64,000 nucleotides of DNA from Desulforapulum sp034007745 (GTDB lineage: Bacteria; Desulfobacterota; Desulfobacteria; Desulfobacterales; Desulfobacteraceae). Both the position numbers and the translations under genes were made by a program. Shown here in pieces: positions 17,267-27,025 of the stretch; position 1 is the first letter of the stretch; the number at the start of each line of letters is the position of its first letter. Under the pieces are notes generated by a model. That model made no database searches, was not told the origin of the DNA, and saw nothing but the letters and a program-made list of their open reading frames with translations. The stretch lies in contig JAVEQI010000002.1 in assembly GCA_034007745.1 (NCBI GenBank), positions 101,313-165,312 on the forward strand, read 5' to 3'.

Positions 17267-20200
17267 TCCTTGATCTGCTCCATCTGTGCCTTTCTCTCTT
17301 CAACCTCATAACACTCGAAAATATCACCGATCTTGATATCGTTGTAACGCTCGATCCCGATACCGCACTCGTATCCGTGGGTCACCTCTTTAACGTCATC
17401 CTTGAAGCGCCTGAGCGAAGAAAGGGTAGAATCGCATTTAACCACCCCATCCCTTAGGAGCCGGACCTTATAGCCCCTGGCGATCTTGCCCTCCAGGACA
17501 AATGATCCACCGATGGTAAGCCCCTTATGGGGAATGACAAAGGTATCGCGCACCTCGGCCCTTCCAATGATGATCTCGTGGAAGGTCGAAGGCATAAGAC
17601 CGGTTATGGCAGCCTTGATATCGTTGATCACGTTATAGATGATATCATAAAAACGCATATCTACGTTTTCTTCCTTGGCCATGCTGCGTCCATTGGGGGT
17701 CGGCCGCACGTTGAATCCGATGATAATCGCATCGGAAACCGCAGCAAGCGAGACATCAGACTCGTTGATCGCTCCTGTGCCCGCATGGACAATTGTAATA
17801 TCAACCTCGTCCTGGGCAAGCTTCATGATCGACTCGTTAAGGGCCTCGAGACTACCGTGGACATCGGCCTTAATGATGAGCTTGAGCTCTTTTATCTCGT
17901 CCGCACCCATGCTCTCGAAAAGCTTTTCAAGATTTGCCCGGCTTCTCTTGGCAAGGACCTTGGCCCGCTGCTTCTGCATTCTTGAATCGCTGACCTGCTT
18001 TGCGTCCTTTTCCGACTCAAGAGCTACAAACTCGTCGCCTGCCTGGGGAACTCCGCTCAAACCGACAATTTCCACCGGAGTACTCGGCCCTGCAAACTCT
18101 ACATCCTTCCCCAGGTCATCGATCATCACCCGGATCTTGCCCGAATAGAGCCCGCACACGACCGGCTGTCCTGCCCTCAGGGTTCCCTGGTTAATCAGAA
18201 TAGTTGCAACCGGACCTCTTCCGGCGTCCAGGCGGGCCTCAACCACATGACCTGTGGCTGCACAGTCCGGATTAGCCTTAAGCTCCAGCACGTCGGCCTG
18301 AAGAAGAATCATTTCAAGCAGGCCGTCAATACCCTCACCGGTCTTTGCCGACACCTTGGCAAAAATGACATCCCCGCCCCACTCTTCAGACAACAGCCCG
18401 TGATCGGACAGCTCCCGCATGACCCGGTCCGGGTCGGCGGCAGGTTTGTCCATCTTGTTTACGGCAACCACAACCGGAACCCCGGCCGCCTTTGAGTGGT
18501 TTATGGCCTCAATGGTCTGGGGCATAACCCCGTCATCGGCCGCAACCACAAGAACGACAAGATCTGTTACCTTGGCACCCCTGGAGCGCATGGAGGTAAA
18601 AGCTGCATGGCCGGGGGTATCGAGAAAGGTGATGGTACCGCTCTGGGTTTCGACACTATAGGCACCGATGTGCTGGGTAATCCCACCGGCCTCGCCTGTT
18701 GCCACCTTGGTTTTTCTGATCATATCCAGAAGCGAGGTCTTACCATGGTCAACATGGCCCATAATGGTTACAACCGGCGGCCGCTCAACAAGCTTGTCAG
18801 GATCAATCTCTGCCTCCTGAACCTCAAGGACAAGATCCTCCTCCACCGAAGCCTTTTCAACCTCATAGTCAAACTCGGCAGCCACAAGGCTTGCAGTATC
18901 AAAATCAATGACCTGATTCACCGTTGCCATCACACCCATGCCCATAAGCTTTACGATCATCTCGTTTGCCTTGATGCCCATGCGCTTTGCAAGCTCTGAA
19001 AGCTCGATAATCTCATCGATCTTAATGCGTCGCTTGATGGCCTTTGGAACGGTAATCTGGGTCTTCATGGGCTTGGCCTTCTTTACCCTGCCATCCTTTC
19101 TGCGACCCTTTTTACCCCTTTCATTTGAGTAGAGATCCTTTCCCTCAACAACGGATTTTCTTTTCCTCGGCCCACCTTTGGCGGTAAAATCCGTACTTGC
19201 TGGACCAGAACCTTTTTTCTTCCATTCCTTTTTCTTGCTCCGTTTCACTTCGACATCACCCTCAGGGGGTAACTCAGGAGCAGACTTTACCGGGACAGAT
19301 CGATTGGCCTGACTAGCTCTTGGAGCTGCCGAATCTGACGGTTTAGGACGGGCCTGACCTCCCTGGGAGGGGCTTGGTGCCGGGGAAGCCTCTTTTTTAA
19401 CCTTATTTCGGCCAAGATTGGCAATGGGAACGGCCATTTTAATAATCTTGGCCGGTTCGTATCGCTTGGAGGGTTTCTTCTTTTTCCGTTTTTTATCCTT
19501 TGAGTCGGCCGCATCCATACTTCTTTCGTCTTTTTCCACATCGGCGGTCCGGTCCTCTTTGATGGCATGGTTTGCTTCCAGATCAGCTTCCTTTAGTTTG
19601 GATAAAGACTCCTCATTTAAAGTCTTTTCCTCTGTTTCCGGTTTCGTTTCTAATGCCTTGTCAGATTCTATCTCCCCTGGCTGCGCTTCTGTCAGCTCAT
19701 CTTTGAGCTGTTTGAGCTGCGTTTCTTCAGAAGGAGCTTTTGCTCCGCTCACTGGCACATCAAGGCCGCCGGGTATCTTTTCCTGTTTGGGTTTTTGCTC
19801 GGGTTCGGGGGTTTCTTCGACCAAGGGCTCTGGTTTCATGATAACCCTGGCTGGCTGACTCTTTGGTTTTACGGATTTTTTTGTCTTCTTTTCAACACTT
19901 TTACCTTTCACCTGCTCAGGGTCTTGTATACGCAGGGGCTTTTCTTTCCGAGAAGGATCTGAGACTTTGGATTCAGGCATGGCGGCTTCTGATTTTGCAC
20001 CTTCAGCAACCGGCTCTTGAACTGGGGATTTTTCTTGAACACCTGCCTTGTTCAATTCGGCATCACCCTTTGGTGCATCTTCACCGGCGGCATCAGCCCC
20101 TGGGACAACATCAGGTGCATCACCTGACCCCTGGGGTTTTCTCCTCCTTATAACCGATGATTTCACCCGGGTATCTGTGACTTTATTTTTACTGCCGTAG

Positions 20201-20349
20201 AGGTTTTCACGAACCTTTGCCTCTGTGTCATCCTCCAGAGAACTCATATGGCTTTTCGCTTCTATGTTCATAGCCCTAAGCTTTGTCAACAGTACCTTGT
20301 TCGTCATATTAAGCTTTTTGGCCAGCTCATAAACCCTGATTTTTGCCAT
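17263..20349 (-). CDS. infB: translation initiation factor IF-2
   Basis: A 1028-residue GTPase that brings fMet-tRNA to the 30S subunit. The N-terminus has an IF2_N-type element (RVYELAKKLNMTNKVLL). About 350 residues of low-complexity, charged linker rich in Lys, Glu and Pro follow, then a second IF2_N element (LAKRMGIKANEMIVKLM). The G domain follows with G1 GHVDHGKT, G3 DTPGHAAF and G4 NKMD, and then domains II-IV. The length is at the long end for the family because of the linker. It sits 125 bases downstream of nusA and overlaps rbfA. Confidence 0.97.
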   Translation of the reverse strand: MAKIRVYELAKKLNMTNKVLLTKLRAMNIEAKSHMSSLEDDTEAKVRENLYGSKNKVTDTRVKSSVIRRRKPQGSGDAPDVVPGADAAGEDAPKGDAELNKAGVQEKSPVQEPVAEGAKSEAAMPESKVSDPSRKEKPLRIQDPEQVKGKSVEKKTKKSVKPKSQPARVIMKPEPLVEETPEPEQKPKQEKIPGGLDVPVSGAKAPSEETQLKQLKDELTEAQPGEIESDKALETKPETEEKTLNEESLSKLKEADLEANHAIKEDRTADVEKDERSMDAADSKDKKRKKKKPSKRYEPAKIIKMAVPIANLGRNKVKKEASPAPSPSQGGQARPKPSDSAAPRASQANRSVPVKSAPELPPEGDVEVKRSKKKEWKKKGSGPASTDFTAKGGPRKRKSVVEGKDLYSNERGKKGRRKDGRVKKAKPMKTQITVPKAIKRRIKIDEIIELSELAKRMGIKANEMIVKLMGMGVMATVNQVIDFDTASLVAAEFDYEVEKASVEEDLVLEVQEAEIDPDKLVERPPVVTIMGHVDHGKTSLLDMIRKTKVATGEAGGITQHIGAYSVETQSGTITFLDTPGHAAFTSMRSRGAKVTDLVVLVVAADDGVMPQTIEAINHSKAAGVPVVVAVNKMDKPAADPDRVMRELSDHGLLSEEWGGDVIFAKVSAKTGEGIDGLLEMILLQADVLELKANPDCAATGHVVEARLDAGRGPVATILINQGTLRAGQPVVCGLYSGKIRVMIDDLGKDVEFAGPSTPVEIVGLSGVPQAGDEFVALESEKDAKQVSDSRMQKQRAKVLAKRSRANLEKLFESMGADEIKELKLIIKADVHGSLEALNESIMKLAQDEVDITIVHAGTGAINESDVSLAAVSDAIIIGFNVRPTPNGRSMAKEENVDMRFYDIIYNVINDIKAAITGLMPSTFHEIIIGRAEVRDTFVIPHKGLTIGGSFVLEGKIARGYKVRLLRDGVVKCDSTLSSLRRFKDDVKEVTHGYECGIGIERYNDIKIGDIFECYEVEERKAQMEQIKE

Positions 20350-20474
20350 TGGTTCCCCCCAAGTATTGATCTCATGTTCTGTTCGTTAAAAGTCTGACTT
20401 CCATGGCATGTTCAATAAAAAGCTTGAATAGCCCGAGTTAGTTCAGACATTGTAAAATTATTGTATTATCATAT

Positions 20475-21830
20475 TTACTCGCTGGATTCCGGATCTGGGC
20501 CAGAAAGCGCCTGATCGTTTTCCTCTAACGGAATCTCCTGATCTGGTAATCCAGGCGGATCAGGCTCCTGGCCCGGACTTTCAACTGCCAGATCTGCATC
20601 CACCAGGGCCTTTGCATTGAGGATCAACTCCTCAGCCCCTGATTCGGGAAGATCCGTCACGGAAAGAAGATCGTCAAGATTTGCAAGGGAAACCTCCTTG
20701 AACGAACTGAACCCACCCTTGAATAATTTTTCTGCAAGGGGGAGGGAAACGTTCGGAATAGACATGAGCGAATCATACCCCTGCTTTAATTCAGTGCTGT
20801 ACTCATCCTCGCTCATCACCTCAAGATGCCAACCGGTCAACCTGCATGCCAGACGAACGTTCTGGCCATTCTTTCCAATGGCAATTGAAAGAAAATCGTC
20901 CGGAACAATCACCTCCATGCTTCGGTTATCCTCGTCAATGATAACCCTCGCTATTTCAGCAGGAGCCAGGGCATTACATACAAACTTGGCCACATCTGGA
21001 TTCCAGGGAACGATATCAACCTTTTCACCCCTCAATTCCTGGACAATGCTTTGAACCCGATTCCCCTTCATGCCCACACAGGCACCTACGGGATCGACAT
21101 CTGAGTCTGTTGAACTTACCGCAATCTTCGTACGGACACCAGCCTCACGGGCCGTTCCCCGGATGGTCACAATTCCCTCGGCTATCTCCGGAACCTCAGT
21201 GGCAAAGAGTTTTGCGACAAATTCAGGATGGGTCCTCGACAGAATGACCTGGGGACCTCTGGACTCTTCAAGCACATCAAGAATATAGGCCCGAATTCGA
21301 TCACCCCGGCGGTAGTTTTCCCTGGGCATCTGCTCCCTTGAAGCCAGAACCGCTTCAGCCTGACCAAGGTTGACTATTATATTGCCCCGGTCAGTTCGTT
21401 GAACGATTCCATTTATAATTTCACCCTTTCTATGGATAAAATTTTCATAAACGGCATTTCTTTCGGCTTCTTTCATCTTCTGAATAATCACCTGTTTGGC
21501 GCTCTGGGCTGCAATTCTGCCAAACTCGGCCGTGTCCACCTTAATCCCCAGACTGTCGCCGATTTCACAGGCAGAGTCATAAAGAAGACCTTCCTCCAGA
21601 GTCAACTCAACATCTGGATCATCAACCTCAGACACTACCTCCTTAAACTGAAAGACTTCAACTTCGCCATTTTTTTCATCATAGTGAACCTCAATGTCAG
21701 CCCGGGTTCCCAGTTTCTTCCTGGCGGCTGACTCAACAGCCTCTTTAATGGTGGCAATGAGGACCTCGACATTTATCCCCTTTTCCCGGCTTACCTGGTC
21801 AACAACCCGTTTAATATCTGTTATAAGCAT
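20475..21830 (-). CDS. nusA: transcription termination/antitermination factor NusA
   Basis: A 451-residue RNA polymerase-associated factor controlling pausing, termination and antitermination. The N-terminal domain is followed by an S1 domain (GEIINGIVQRTDRGNIIVNLG), KH1 (DPVGACVGMKGNRVQSI) and KH2 (DDFLSIAIGKNGQNVRLA). A single C-terminal helix-hairpin repeat-like region (SIPNVSLPLAEKLFKGGF) ends in an acidic tail. This is shorter than E. coli NusA (495), which has two acidic repeats. It starts 17 bases after rimP. Confidence 0.96.
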   Translation of the reverse strand: MLITDIKRVVDQVSREKGINVEVLIATIKEAVESAARKKLGTRADIEVHYDEKNGEVEVFQFKEVVSEVDDPDVELTLEEGLLYDSACEIGDSLGIKVDTAEFGRIAAQSAKQVIIQKMKEAERNAVYENFIHRKGEIINGIVQRTDRGNIIVNLGQAEAVLASREQMPRENYRRGDRIRAYILDVLEESRGPQVILSRTHPEFVAKLFATEVPEIAEGIVTIRGTAREAGVRTKIAVSSTDSDVDPVGACVGMKGNRVQSIVQELRGEKVDIVPWNPDVAKFVCNALAPAEIARVIIDEDNRSMEVIVPDDFLSIAIGKNGQNVRLACRLTGWHLEVMSEDEYSTELKQGYDSLMSIPNVSLPLAEKLFKGGFSSFKEVSLANLDDLLSVTDLPESGAEELILNAKALVDADLAVESPGQEPDPPGLPDQEIPLEENDQALSGPDPESSE

Positions 21831-21847
21831 CCGTGTTCTCCATGTGG

Positions 21848-22315
21848 CTAAGCAAGTCTTGACTTGGCGATCTGTTCAAGGCGAAACACAATAGTCTCGT
21901 TGTTAACAACAACCTCCACACACCCATCCTGGGCCTTACTTAAAATTCCCGTAAACTTACGACGATCACCAATGGGATCCGCCGTTTCAACCTTGATCCT
22001 GCTCCCCAGAAATCTTTCAAAGTCAGCCTGCTTTTTCAACGGCCGCTTTGCCCCTGGAGAAGATACCTCAAGACGGTAGGCTGAGATCTCCTCAAGCTCA
22101 ACATCCATGATATCCCCGAGTTTCCGGCTCATCAGCACACAATCATCGATTGTGATCCCGCCCGGCTTATCCAGATAAATTCGAAATATCATCCCAGCCC
22201 GGTCAGACACGCACTCCACATGGACAAGCTCGAACCCCTCTTGCACACACAGAGGTTCTGAGATCGCCTCCACGGAAGCTACAAGAGGATTTATTTTCTT
22301 GTTTTGTGTTTTCAT
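21848..22315 (-). CDS. rimP: ribosome maturation factor RimP
   Basis: A 155-residue factor for 30S subunit maturation. The start is at ATG 22315 (MKTQNKKINPL); the longer in-frame extension covers the leader hairpins and is not coding. GFELVHVECV, DKPGGITIDDCVLMSR and YRLEVSSPGAKRPL are RimP signatures, the last being the conserved EVSSPG motif. It is the first protein gene of the nusA-infB operon. A GCCTGC/GCAGGC stem at 22321-22350 lies just in front of the start codon and could mask its ribosome site. Confidence 0.94.
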   Translation of the reverse strand: MKTQNKKINPLVASVEAISEPLCVQEGFELVHVECVSDRAGMIFRIYLDKPGGITIDDCVLMSRKLGDIMDVELEEISAYRLEVSSPGAKRPLKKQADFERFLGSRIKVETADPIGDRRKFTGILSKAQDGCVEVVVNNETIVFRLEQIAKSRLA

Positions 22316-22367
22316 GAAATGCCTGCTGCTTATCCCCTGTTCAGGCAGGCCAAGAACCCACCCCCCT

Positions 22368-22397
22368 GAAAAATAGAAAAACGGGCAAACGCCCGTT
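22368..22397 (-). terminator. Rho-independent terminator in the rimP leader
   Basis: On the minus strand AACGGGC-GTTT-GCCCGTT is followed at once by TTTCTATTTTT, a textbook intrinsic terminator. It lies 170 bases past the tRNA-Gly gene and only 53 bases before the rimP start. It may end the tRNA transcript and attenuate the rimP-nusA-infB operon. Confidence 0.8.
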
Positions 22398-22569
22398 CCA
22401 TGATGCAAACCAACTCTGAGGTCCTTACCTGTCTGCACAACTTACCTTTAAATCAAAAGGCTTGGATCTAAATACTCATCGATTAAACATCATGGTTTAG
22501 ATTAATGGAACGCAAAAACTACCCCTTGGCCACAAGACTACTGACCACCCTGAAGCACCTAATATCAAA

Positions 22570-22645
22570 TGGAGCGGGCAACGAGGTTCGAACTCGCGAC
22601 TCCAAGCTTGGGAAGCTTGTACTCTACCAACTGAGCTATGCCCGC
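22570..22645 (-). tRNA. tRNA-Gly (anticodon CCC)
   Basis: A 76-base cloverleaf on the minus strand. The acceptor arm is GCGGGCA/TGCCCGC, with T8-A9, a D arm GCTCAGTTGGTAGAGT, anticodon stem CAAGC/GCTTG around loop TTCCCAA (anticodon CCC), and T arm GTTCGAACCTC. Discriminator T and an encoded CCA end it. It reads GGG codons. It lies between pheT and rimP. Confidence 0.95.
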
Positions 22646-22658
22646 ACATTAATGGAGA

Positions 22659-22687
22659 AAGCTAACACAACCCCTCTTTCATGTCAA
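22659..22687 (-). promoter_or_regulatory. candidate promoter of tRNA-Gly
   Basis: On the minus strand TTGACA (22682-22687) and an extended -10 TGTTAGCTT (hexamer 22659-22664) are 17 bases apart. Transcription would start a few bases before the tRNA 5' end. It occupies the short gap after pheT. Confidence 0.6.
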
Positions 22688-22704
22688 CAAAAAATTAATA
22701 CTGC

Positions 22705-25146
22705 CTAGGGCAAATCCGCCTTAAAGGTAGCAACCAGATGTTTCGAAATACTGTCGTGAAGCCCCTTGATCTTTTTTTCCTTCAATGTCTTGCTCCAGGA
22801 CCGATAAACAACCCTCAGGGAAATTGATCGTTTACCCCTGGCAAGGGGAGCGCCCTCATATACGTCAAACAGAAATACCTCTTCCACAAGGGGGTCCTTC
22901 TGGACAAAGGTGGCAGCCTCTGCCACAATGTCGGCACTTAGAATGTCACCATCGACAATCAGGGTGATATCCCTTGAGATGGCCGGAAACTTTGGAAGCG
23001 GCTTTGAAACGATCCTGTCCGGTGCCAGGTCGAGGAGAGACGTAAGGTCCAGCTCAAAGACAAAGGCGGCCTGCCTGAGTCCAAAATTCTTCAACACTGC
23101 TTCATCTATTTCACCCACGACACCGAGGGGACGACCGCTTGCCTCAATCCTGGCGCCGTTGCCAGCCTTGAGATAGGGATGATCATCCAGGGTTGCCCGG
23201 GCAAAAAAAACCCCGGAAATACCCAGGTGGGACAAAAGCCCCTCCACAACACCCTTGATGTCAAAAAAATCAACACTGACGGACTTGGCGTGCCAGGAGG
23301 AGATATTTCGTGGGCCTGTCAAAACGGCGGCCAGCCATTCTGCCTCCAGGGGCTGAATGCCATGGCCCTTTGAAATAAAGGTATTTCCAACCTCAAAGAG
23401 ACTCAGACGATCCACCTGCTGGGCATTGTTACGCCTCATGTTTTCAAAGAGACCGGGCAGAAGAGTTGAACGCATCACAGCCAGATCTTCTGAAATGGGA
23501 TTGAGCAGCCTTTCAACCGAACGTCTTGCATCATCCTGGCCAAGCTTGAGTCGATCAACTGATTCAGCAGCGGTAAAGCTGTAGTTTATGGCCTCGCTGA
23601 ACCCAAATCCAACCATGCTGTCCCTGATATTATCCCTGAAGGCGAGCCTTGGAGAGAGGGTGATTTCTGCGGATGACACGACCGGCAGGCTGGTTTTAAT
23701 ATTGTCGTACCCCCAGAGTCTTGCCACCTCCTCGGAAAGATCTTCGGGCCTTGTTACATCCACCCTGAAGGTGGGAACCTCAACGGACATGAACCCCTGC
23801 TCCTGTTGATCAACCCTGAACTCAACAGATTCAAGCAGTCGCCGGATCTGTTCGTCACCAAGGTCGGTGCCAAGACGCTGATTTAGTCGTTCGACATTAA
23901 GATCGATATTGACACGAGGGGCCTTACGGGGATTAACATCAATCGTCCCCCTTGCAGAAACACCCCCTGAAACAGCCTCCATGAGTGCGACTGCCCGATC
24001 CAGAACATCCTTTGTAGCAAAGGGGTCCACCCCCCGCTCAAACCTGTGGGAGGCATCTGTGGCAATACCCGTTCGCTTGGATGTCTTGCGAATGGATACG
24101 GGATTGAAATAGGCACTCTCCAGCAGAACCCGGGTAGTTGTGGGAAGAATTTCAGAGTTCTCACCACCCATCACACCTGCAAGGGCCACCGGTGCATCGC
24201 CGTCACAGATCATCAGCATATCCGGTTCAAGGGAATGTTCTTTGCCATCAAGGGTGATAAAGTCTGTATCCCGACCGGCAGCCCGAACCTCTATTCTACC
24301 CTGGGCCAGGCGATCAAAATCAAAGGCATGGAGTGGCTGGCCAGTCTCGACCATAACATAGTTAGTCACATCTACAATATTGTTGATGGAGGTCAGACCC
24401 ACAGACTCAAGACGCCGCTGGAGCCAATAGGGAGAAGGCCCCACGGTAACATTGGTTAGAAGTGCGGCACAATAGCGGGGACAGAGCTCAGGATCAAGGA
24501 TATCAACCCTTGCCAGAGAGTCGATTGAGATGTCAGACTGTTTTTTCCCCCCATCTACAGGAATAATAGCCTCGGGAACATTCAGGCGAACCGGAGGCGT
24601 TTGAAAGGCCGCGGCCTCCCTTGCCACACCGATCACGCTCAGGCAGTCGGGTCTGTTGGGGGTAAGATCAATCTCAAAAACTACGTCTGAAAGGGAAAGG
24701 GCTTCGACAAGGGGAATTCCCGGTTCAAGGGAAGAATCAAGTTCCATTATCCCGGTACCATCCGAGTTGAGCCTGAGTTCCGAAGCACTGCACAGCATCC
24801 CCTCGGAAACTTCGCCCCTGAGCTTACCTTTTTTGATTTTGAAATCACCTGGAAGCACCGCACCGACCATGGCGCAGGGAACGACCATACCCTCTCTTAC
24901 ATTGGGTGCACCGCAGACTATTTTCAACACGGCATCACCTACATTGACCCGGCAGCATTTGAGATGGTCGGCTCCGGGGTGCTTTACAACCTCTTCCACC
25001 CGGGCCGTTACAACCCTGTCAAGGTATTCAAATTGCTCCTCGACTGATTCAACCTCAAGGCCCGCCATGGTTAGCTTTGCCACCATCTCCCGGGGAGTAG
25101 ACTCAATTGCCGCATATTCTTTTAACCAGCTTAAACTGACTTTCAT
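22705..25146 (-). CDS. pheT: phenylalanyl-tRNA synthetase beta subunit
   Basis: An 813-residue beta chain of the (alpha-beta)2 PheRS. An N-terminal tRNA-binding EMAP-like domain (HPGADHLKCCRVNVG, IVCGAPNVREG) is followed by the B3/B4 editing domain, B5 (RVNIDLNVERLNQRLGTDLG), the class II-like core (SEAINYSFTAAES) and the C-terminal ferredoxin-fold anticodon-binding domain (FPAISRDITLIVD). Length is typical. pheS ends one base before its start. It is the last gene of the infC-rpmI-rplT-pheST operon; a tRNA-Gly promoter follows directly. Confidence 0.97.
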   Translation of the reverse strand: MKVSLSWLKEYAAIESTPREMVAKLTMAGLEVESVEEQFEYLDRVVTARVEEVVKHPGADHLKCCRVNVGDAVLKIVCGAPNVREGMVVPCAMVGAVLPGDFKIKKGKLRGEVSEGMLCSASELRLNSDGTGIMELDSSLEPGIPLVEALSLSDVVFEIDLTPNRPDCLSVIGVAREAAAFQTPPVRLNVPEAIIPVDGGKKQSDISIDSLARVDILDPELCPRYCAALLTNVTVGPSPYWLQRRLESVGLTSINNIVDVTNYVMVETGQPLHAFDFDRLAQGRIEVRAAGRDTDFITLDGKEHSLEPDMLMICDGDAPVALAGVMGGENSEILPTTTRVLLESAYFNPVSIRKTSKRTGIATDASHRFERGVDPFATKDVLDRAVALMEAVSGGVSARGTIDVNPRKAPRVNIDLNVERLNQRLGTDLGDEQIRRLLESVEFRVDQQEQGFMSVEVPTFRVDVTRPEDLSEEVARLWGYDNIKTSLPVVSSAEITLSPRLAFRDNIRDSMVGFGFSEAINYSFTAAESVDRLKLGQDDARRSVERLLNPISEDLAVMRSTLLPGLFENMRRNNAQQVDRLSLFEVGNTFISKGHGIQPLEAEWLAAVLTGPRNISSWHAKSVSVDFFDIKGVVEGLLSHLGISGVFFARATLDDHPYLKAGNGARIEASGRPLGVVGEIDEAVLKNFGLRQAAFVFELDLTSLLDLAPDRIVSKPLPKFPAISRDITLIVDGDILSADIVAEAATFVQKDPLVEEVFLFDVYEGAPLARGKRSISLRVVYRSWSKTLKEKKIKGLHDSISKHLVATFKADLP

Positions 25147-25147
25147 A

Positions 25148-26164
25148 TTAAAACTGCCTTAAAAAGCGCATATCGTTTTCAAAAAACTTCCTGAGATCGT
25201 CGATTCCATATTTGAGCATTGCAATACGTTCAATCCCCATTCCAAAGGCAAATCCCGTATAGATATCGGTATCATAGCCCACATTTTCAAACACGGCAGG
25301 ATGAACCATGCCAGCACCCAACACCTCAAGCCAGCCAGTCCTGGAACAGATGCGACAGCCCTTGCCCCGGCACATCACACAACGGATATCCACCTCAGCA
25401 CTTGGCTCGGTAAAGGGGAAGAAGCTGGGCCTGAATCTTAGGGAAGTCTCCCCGTCAAAAATCTGGTGAATCAGGGCCGTAAGCACTCCCTTGAGGTCAC
25501 CAAAGGAAATGTTTTTATCGACCATCAAACCTTCCACCTGATGAAACATGGGGGTATGGGTCAGGTCGGAATCGCATCGGTAGACCTTGCCGGGAGCTAT
25601 CATCCGAACTGGAGGTTCAGTCTTTTCCATGACCCTGGGCTGGTTGGGCGAAGTATGGGTTCTAAGAAGAATTGAATCAGACACATAAAAGGTATCCTGC
25701 ATATCCCTTGCAGGATGGTATTTCGGGATGTTCAGGGCTTCAAAATTGTAGTAATCAGTCTCCACCTCCGGCCCCTCCACAATATCAAAACCCAAACGCA
25801 GAAAAACATCGGATATTTCCCTGGTGATTCGGGTCACAGGATGTATCGATCCCCGCACCTGGGGCCTGCCGGGCAGGGTAACATCAATGGCCGCCGGAGA
25901 GTTGTCCCCATGGGAAAAAAGATCCGCAGCCTGCCTGATGCTGGCCTCAAGCTTTACCTTAAGCTGGTTGGCAGCCTTTCCCGCCAGGGGCCTCTCTTGA
26001 TCGTCAAGTTTTGAAATGTTTCTCAAAAAGGTAGTTAATTCACCTTTTCGGCCCAGATAGCGGGTGGAAATCACTTCCACCTCAGCCAGGTCCAGCGCCC
26101 CTTCAATCGCTTCAAGGGCGCTGCTTTCAATCTCTTCAAGTGTTCTTCCCACGACTGTCTCCAC
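25148..26164 (-). CDS. pheS: phenylalanyl-tRNA synthetase alpha subunit
   Basis: A 338-residue catalytic alpha chain of PheRS, a class II aminoacyl-tRNA synthetase. A coiled-coil N-terminus is followed by motif 1/2 regions (HPVTRITREI, HTSPNQPRVMEK, KVYRCDSDLTHTPMFHQVEG) and motif 3 near the C-terminus (FAFGMGIERIAMLKYGIDDLR). The GTG start at 26164 follows a purine-rich AGGAAAGGG site. It is transcribed with pheT, immediately downstream of rplT. Confidence 0.97.
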   Translation of the reverse strand: METVVGRTLEEIESSALEAIEGALDLAEVEVISTRYLGRKGELTTFLRNISKLDDQERPLAGKAANQLKVKLEASIRQAADLFSHGDNSPAAIDVTLPGRPQVRGSIHPVTRITREISDVFLRLGFDIVEGPEVETDYYNFEALNIPKYHPARDMQDTFYVSDSILLRTHTSPNQPRVMEKTEPPVRMIAPGKVYRCDSDLTHTPMFHQVEGLMVDKNISFGDLKGVLTALIHQIFDGETSLRFRPSFFPFTEPSAEVDIRCVMCRGKGCRICSRTGWLEVLGAGMVHPAVFENVGYDTDIYTGFAFGMGIERIAMLKYGIDDLRKFFENDMRFLRQF

Positions 26165-26180
26165 CCCTTTCCTCCCCCGA

Positions 26181-26531
26181 CTAAAGCTCAGCCGCAGCCA
26201 TTTGAGCTATCTGGGAAAACCCTGCAGGATCAGACACGGCGAGTTCTGCCAGAACTTTTCTGTCAAGCTCAACCCTGGCAAGCTTGAGCCCATGGAGCAA
26301 CTTACTGTAGGAAAGATCGTTCATCCTTGATGCTGCATTGATTCTTGCAATCCACAGCTTACGAAAATCACGCTTTTTGGCCCTGCGGTCCCGATAGGCA
26401 TATCCCAAAGCCTTGTCAACGGCGTCTGCTGCCGTACGGTAAAGCTTGCTGCGACCTCCCCTGAAGCCCTTGGCCAGTTTAAGAACCTTATTCCTGCGTC
26501 TTCTTGCCTTAAATCCTCTTTTTACTCTCAT
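26181..26531 (-). CDS. rplT: 50S ribosomal protein L20
   Basis: A 116-residue large-subunit assembly protein, very basic. ARRRRNKVLKLAKGFRG at the N-terminus and LWIARINAASR in the middle are diagnostic. ATG at 26531 has AAGGAG nine bases upstream. It lies between rpmI and pheS. In other bacteria L20 autoregulates this operon by binding its leader; no such structure could be confirmed by eye here. Confidence 0.97.
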   Translation of the reverse strand: MRVKRGFKARRRRNKVLKLAKGFRGGRSKLYRTAADAVDKALGYAYRDRRAKKRDFRKLWIARINAASRMNDLSYSKLLHGLKLARVELDRKVLAELAVSDPAGFSQIAQMAAAEL

Positions 26532-26557
26532 CTCTAAATGCTCCTTAAACCCGTGAT

Positions 26558-26755
26558 CTATCCGTTGGGCAACATACGTTTAACTGCCTTTAAATCACTG
26601 GCGCAGACAATCTGATCCAGCCTGAAAGACCGCTTTCTCTTGGTTGTTTTTTTTGTCAGTATGTGACTCGAATGTGATTTTCTAAACTTGTACTTTCCAG
26701 AACCTGTTTTTGTAAACCTCTTTGCAGCAGCCCTGTTTGTTTTTATTTTCGGCAT
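26558..26755 (-). CDS. rpmI: 50S ribosomal protein L35
   Basis: A 65-residue basic ribosomal protein starting at ATG 26755 (MPKIKTNRAAAKRF), with GKYKFRKSHSSHIL typical of L35. The open frame extends 25 codons upstream but only the short form matches the family. AGGAGATGTAGG precedes the start. A 270-base spacer separates it from infC on the same strand; that spacer has a run of eight T on the minus strand near 26932 but no convincing hairpin beside it. Confidence 0.96.
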   Translation of the reverse strand: MPKIKTNRAAAKRFTKTGSGKYKFRKSHSSHILTKKTTKRKRSFRLDQIVCASDLKAVKRMLPNG

Positions 26756-27025
26756 TCCTACATCTCCTGGGTTGTGTAATACTCCAAAAAACACAATGGC
26801 ACAACCTGCCCTCAAGGACGGATGCACCACCTGTTATCTCTTTTCAGCAGCACTCTTTAATGAACATCGCAGTTCTCTAACCTGAATAAAGATCACAACC
26901 TTCAACACTGATTGTGAACTTTTTCGCATAAAAAAAACAGCTTCGAACCAGCAACGGGGCATCGGGCTTTATTGTCTCCGCCCCAAAGGACAACCGCAAG
27001 GGAAACTCCCTAGACTGAACCCGAC

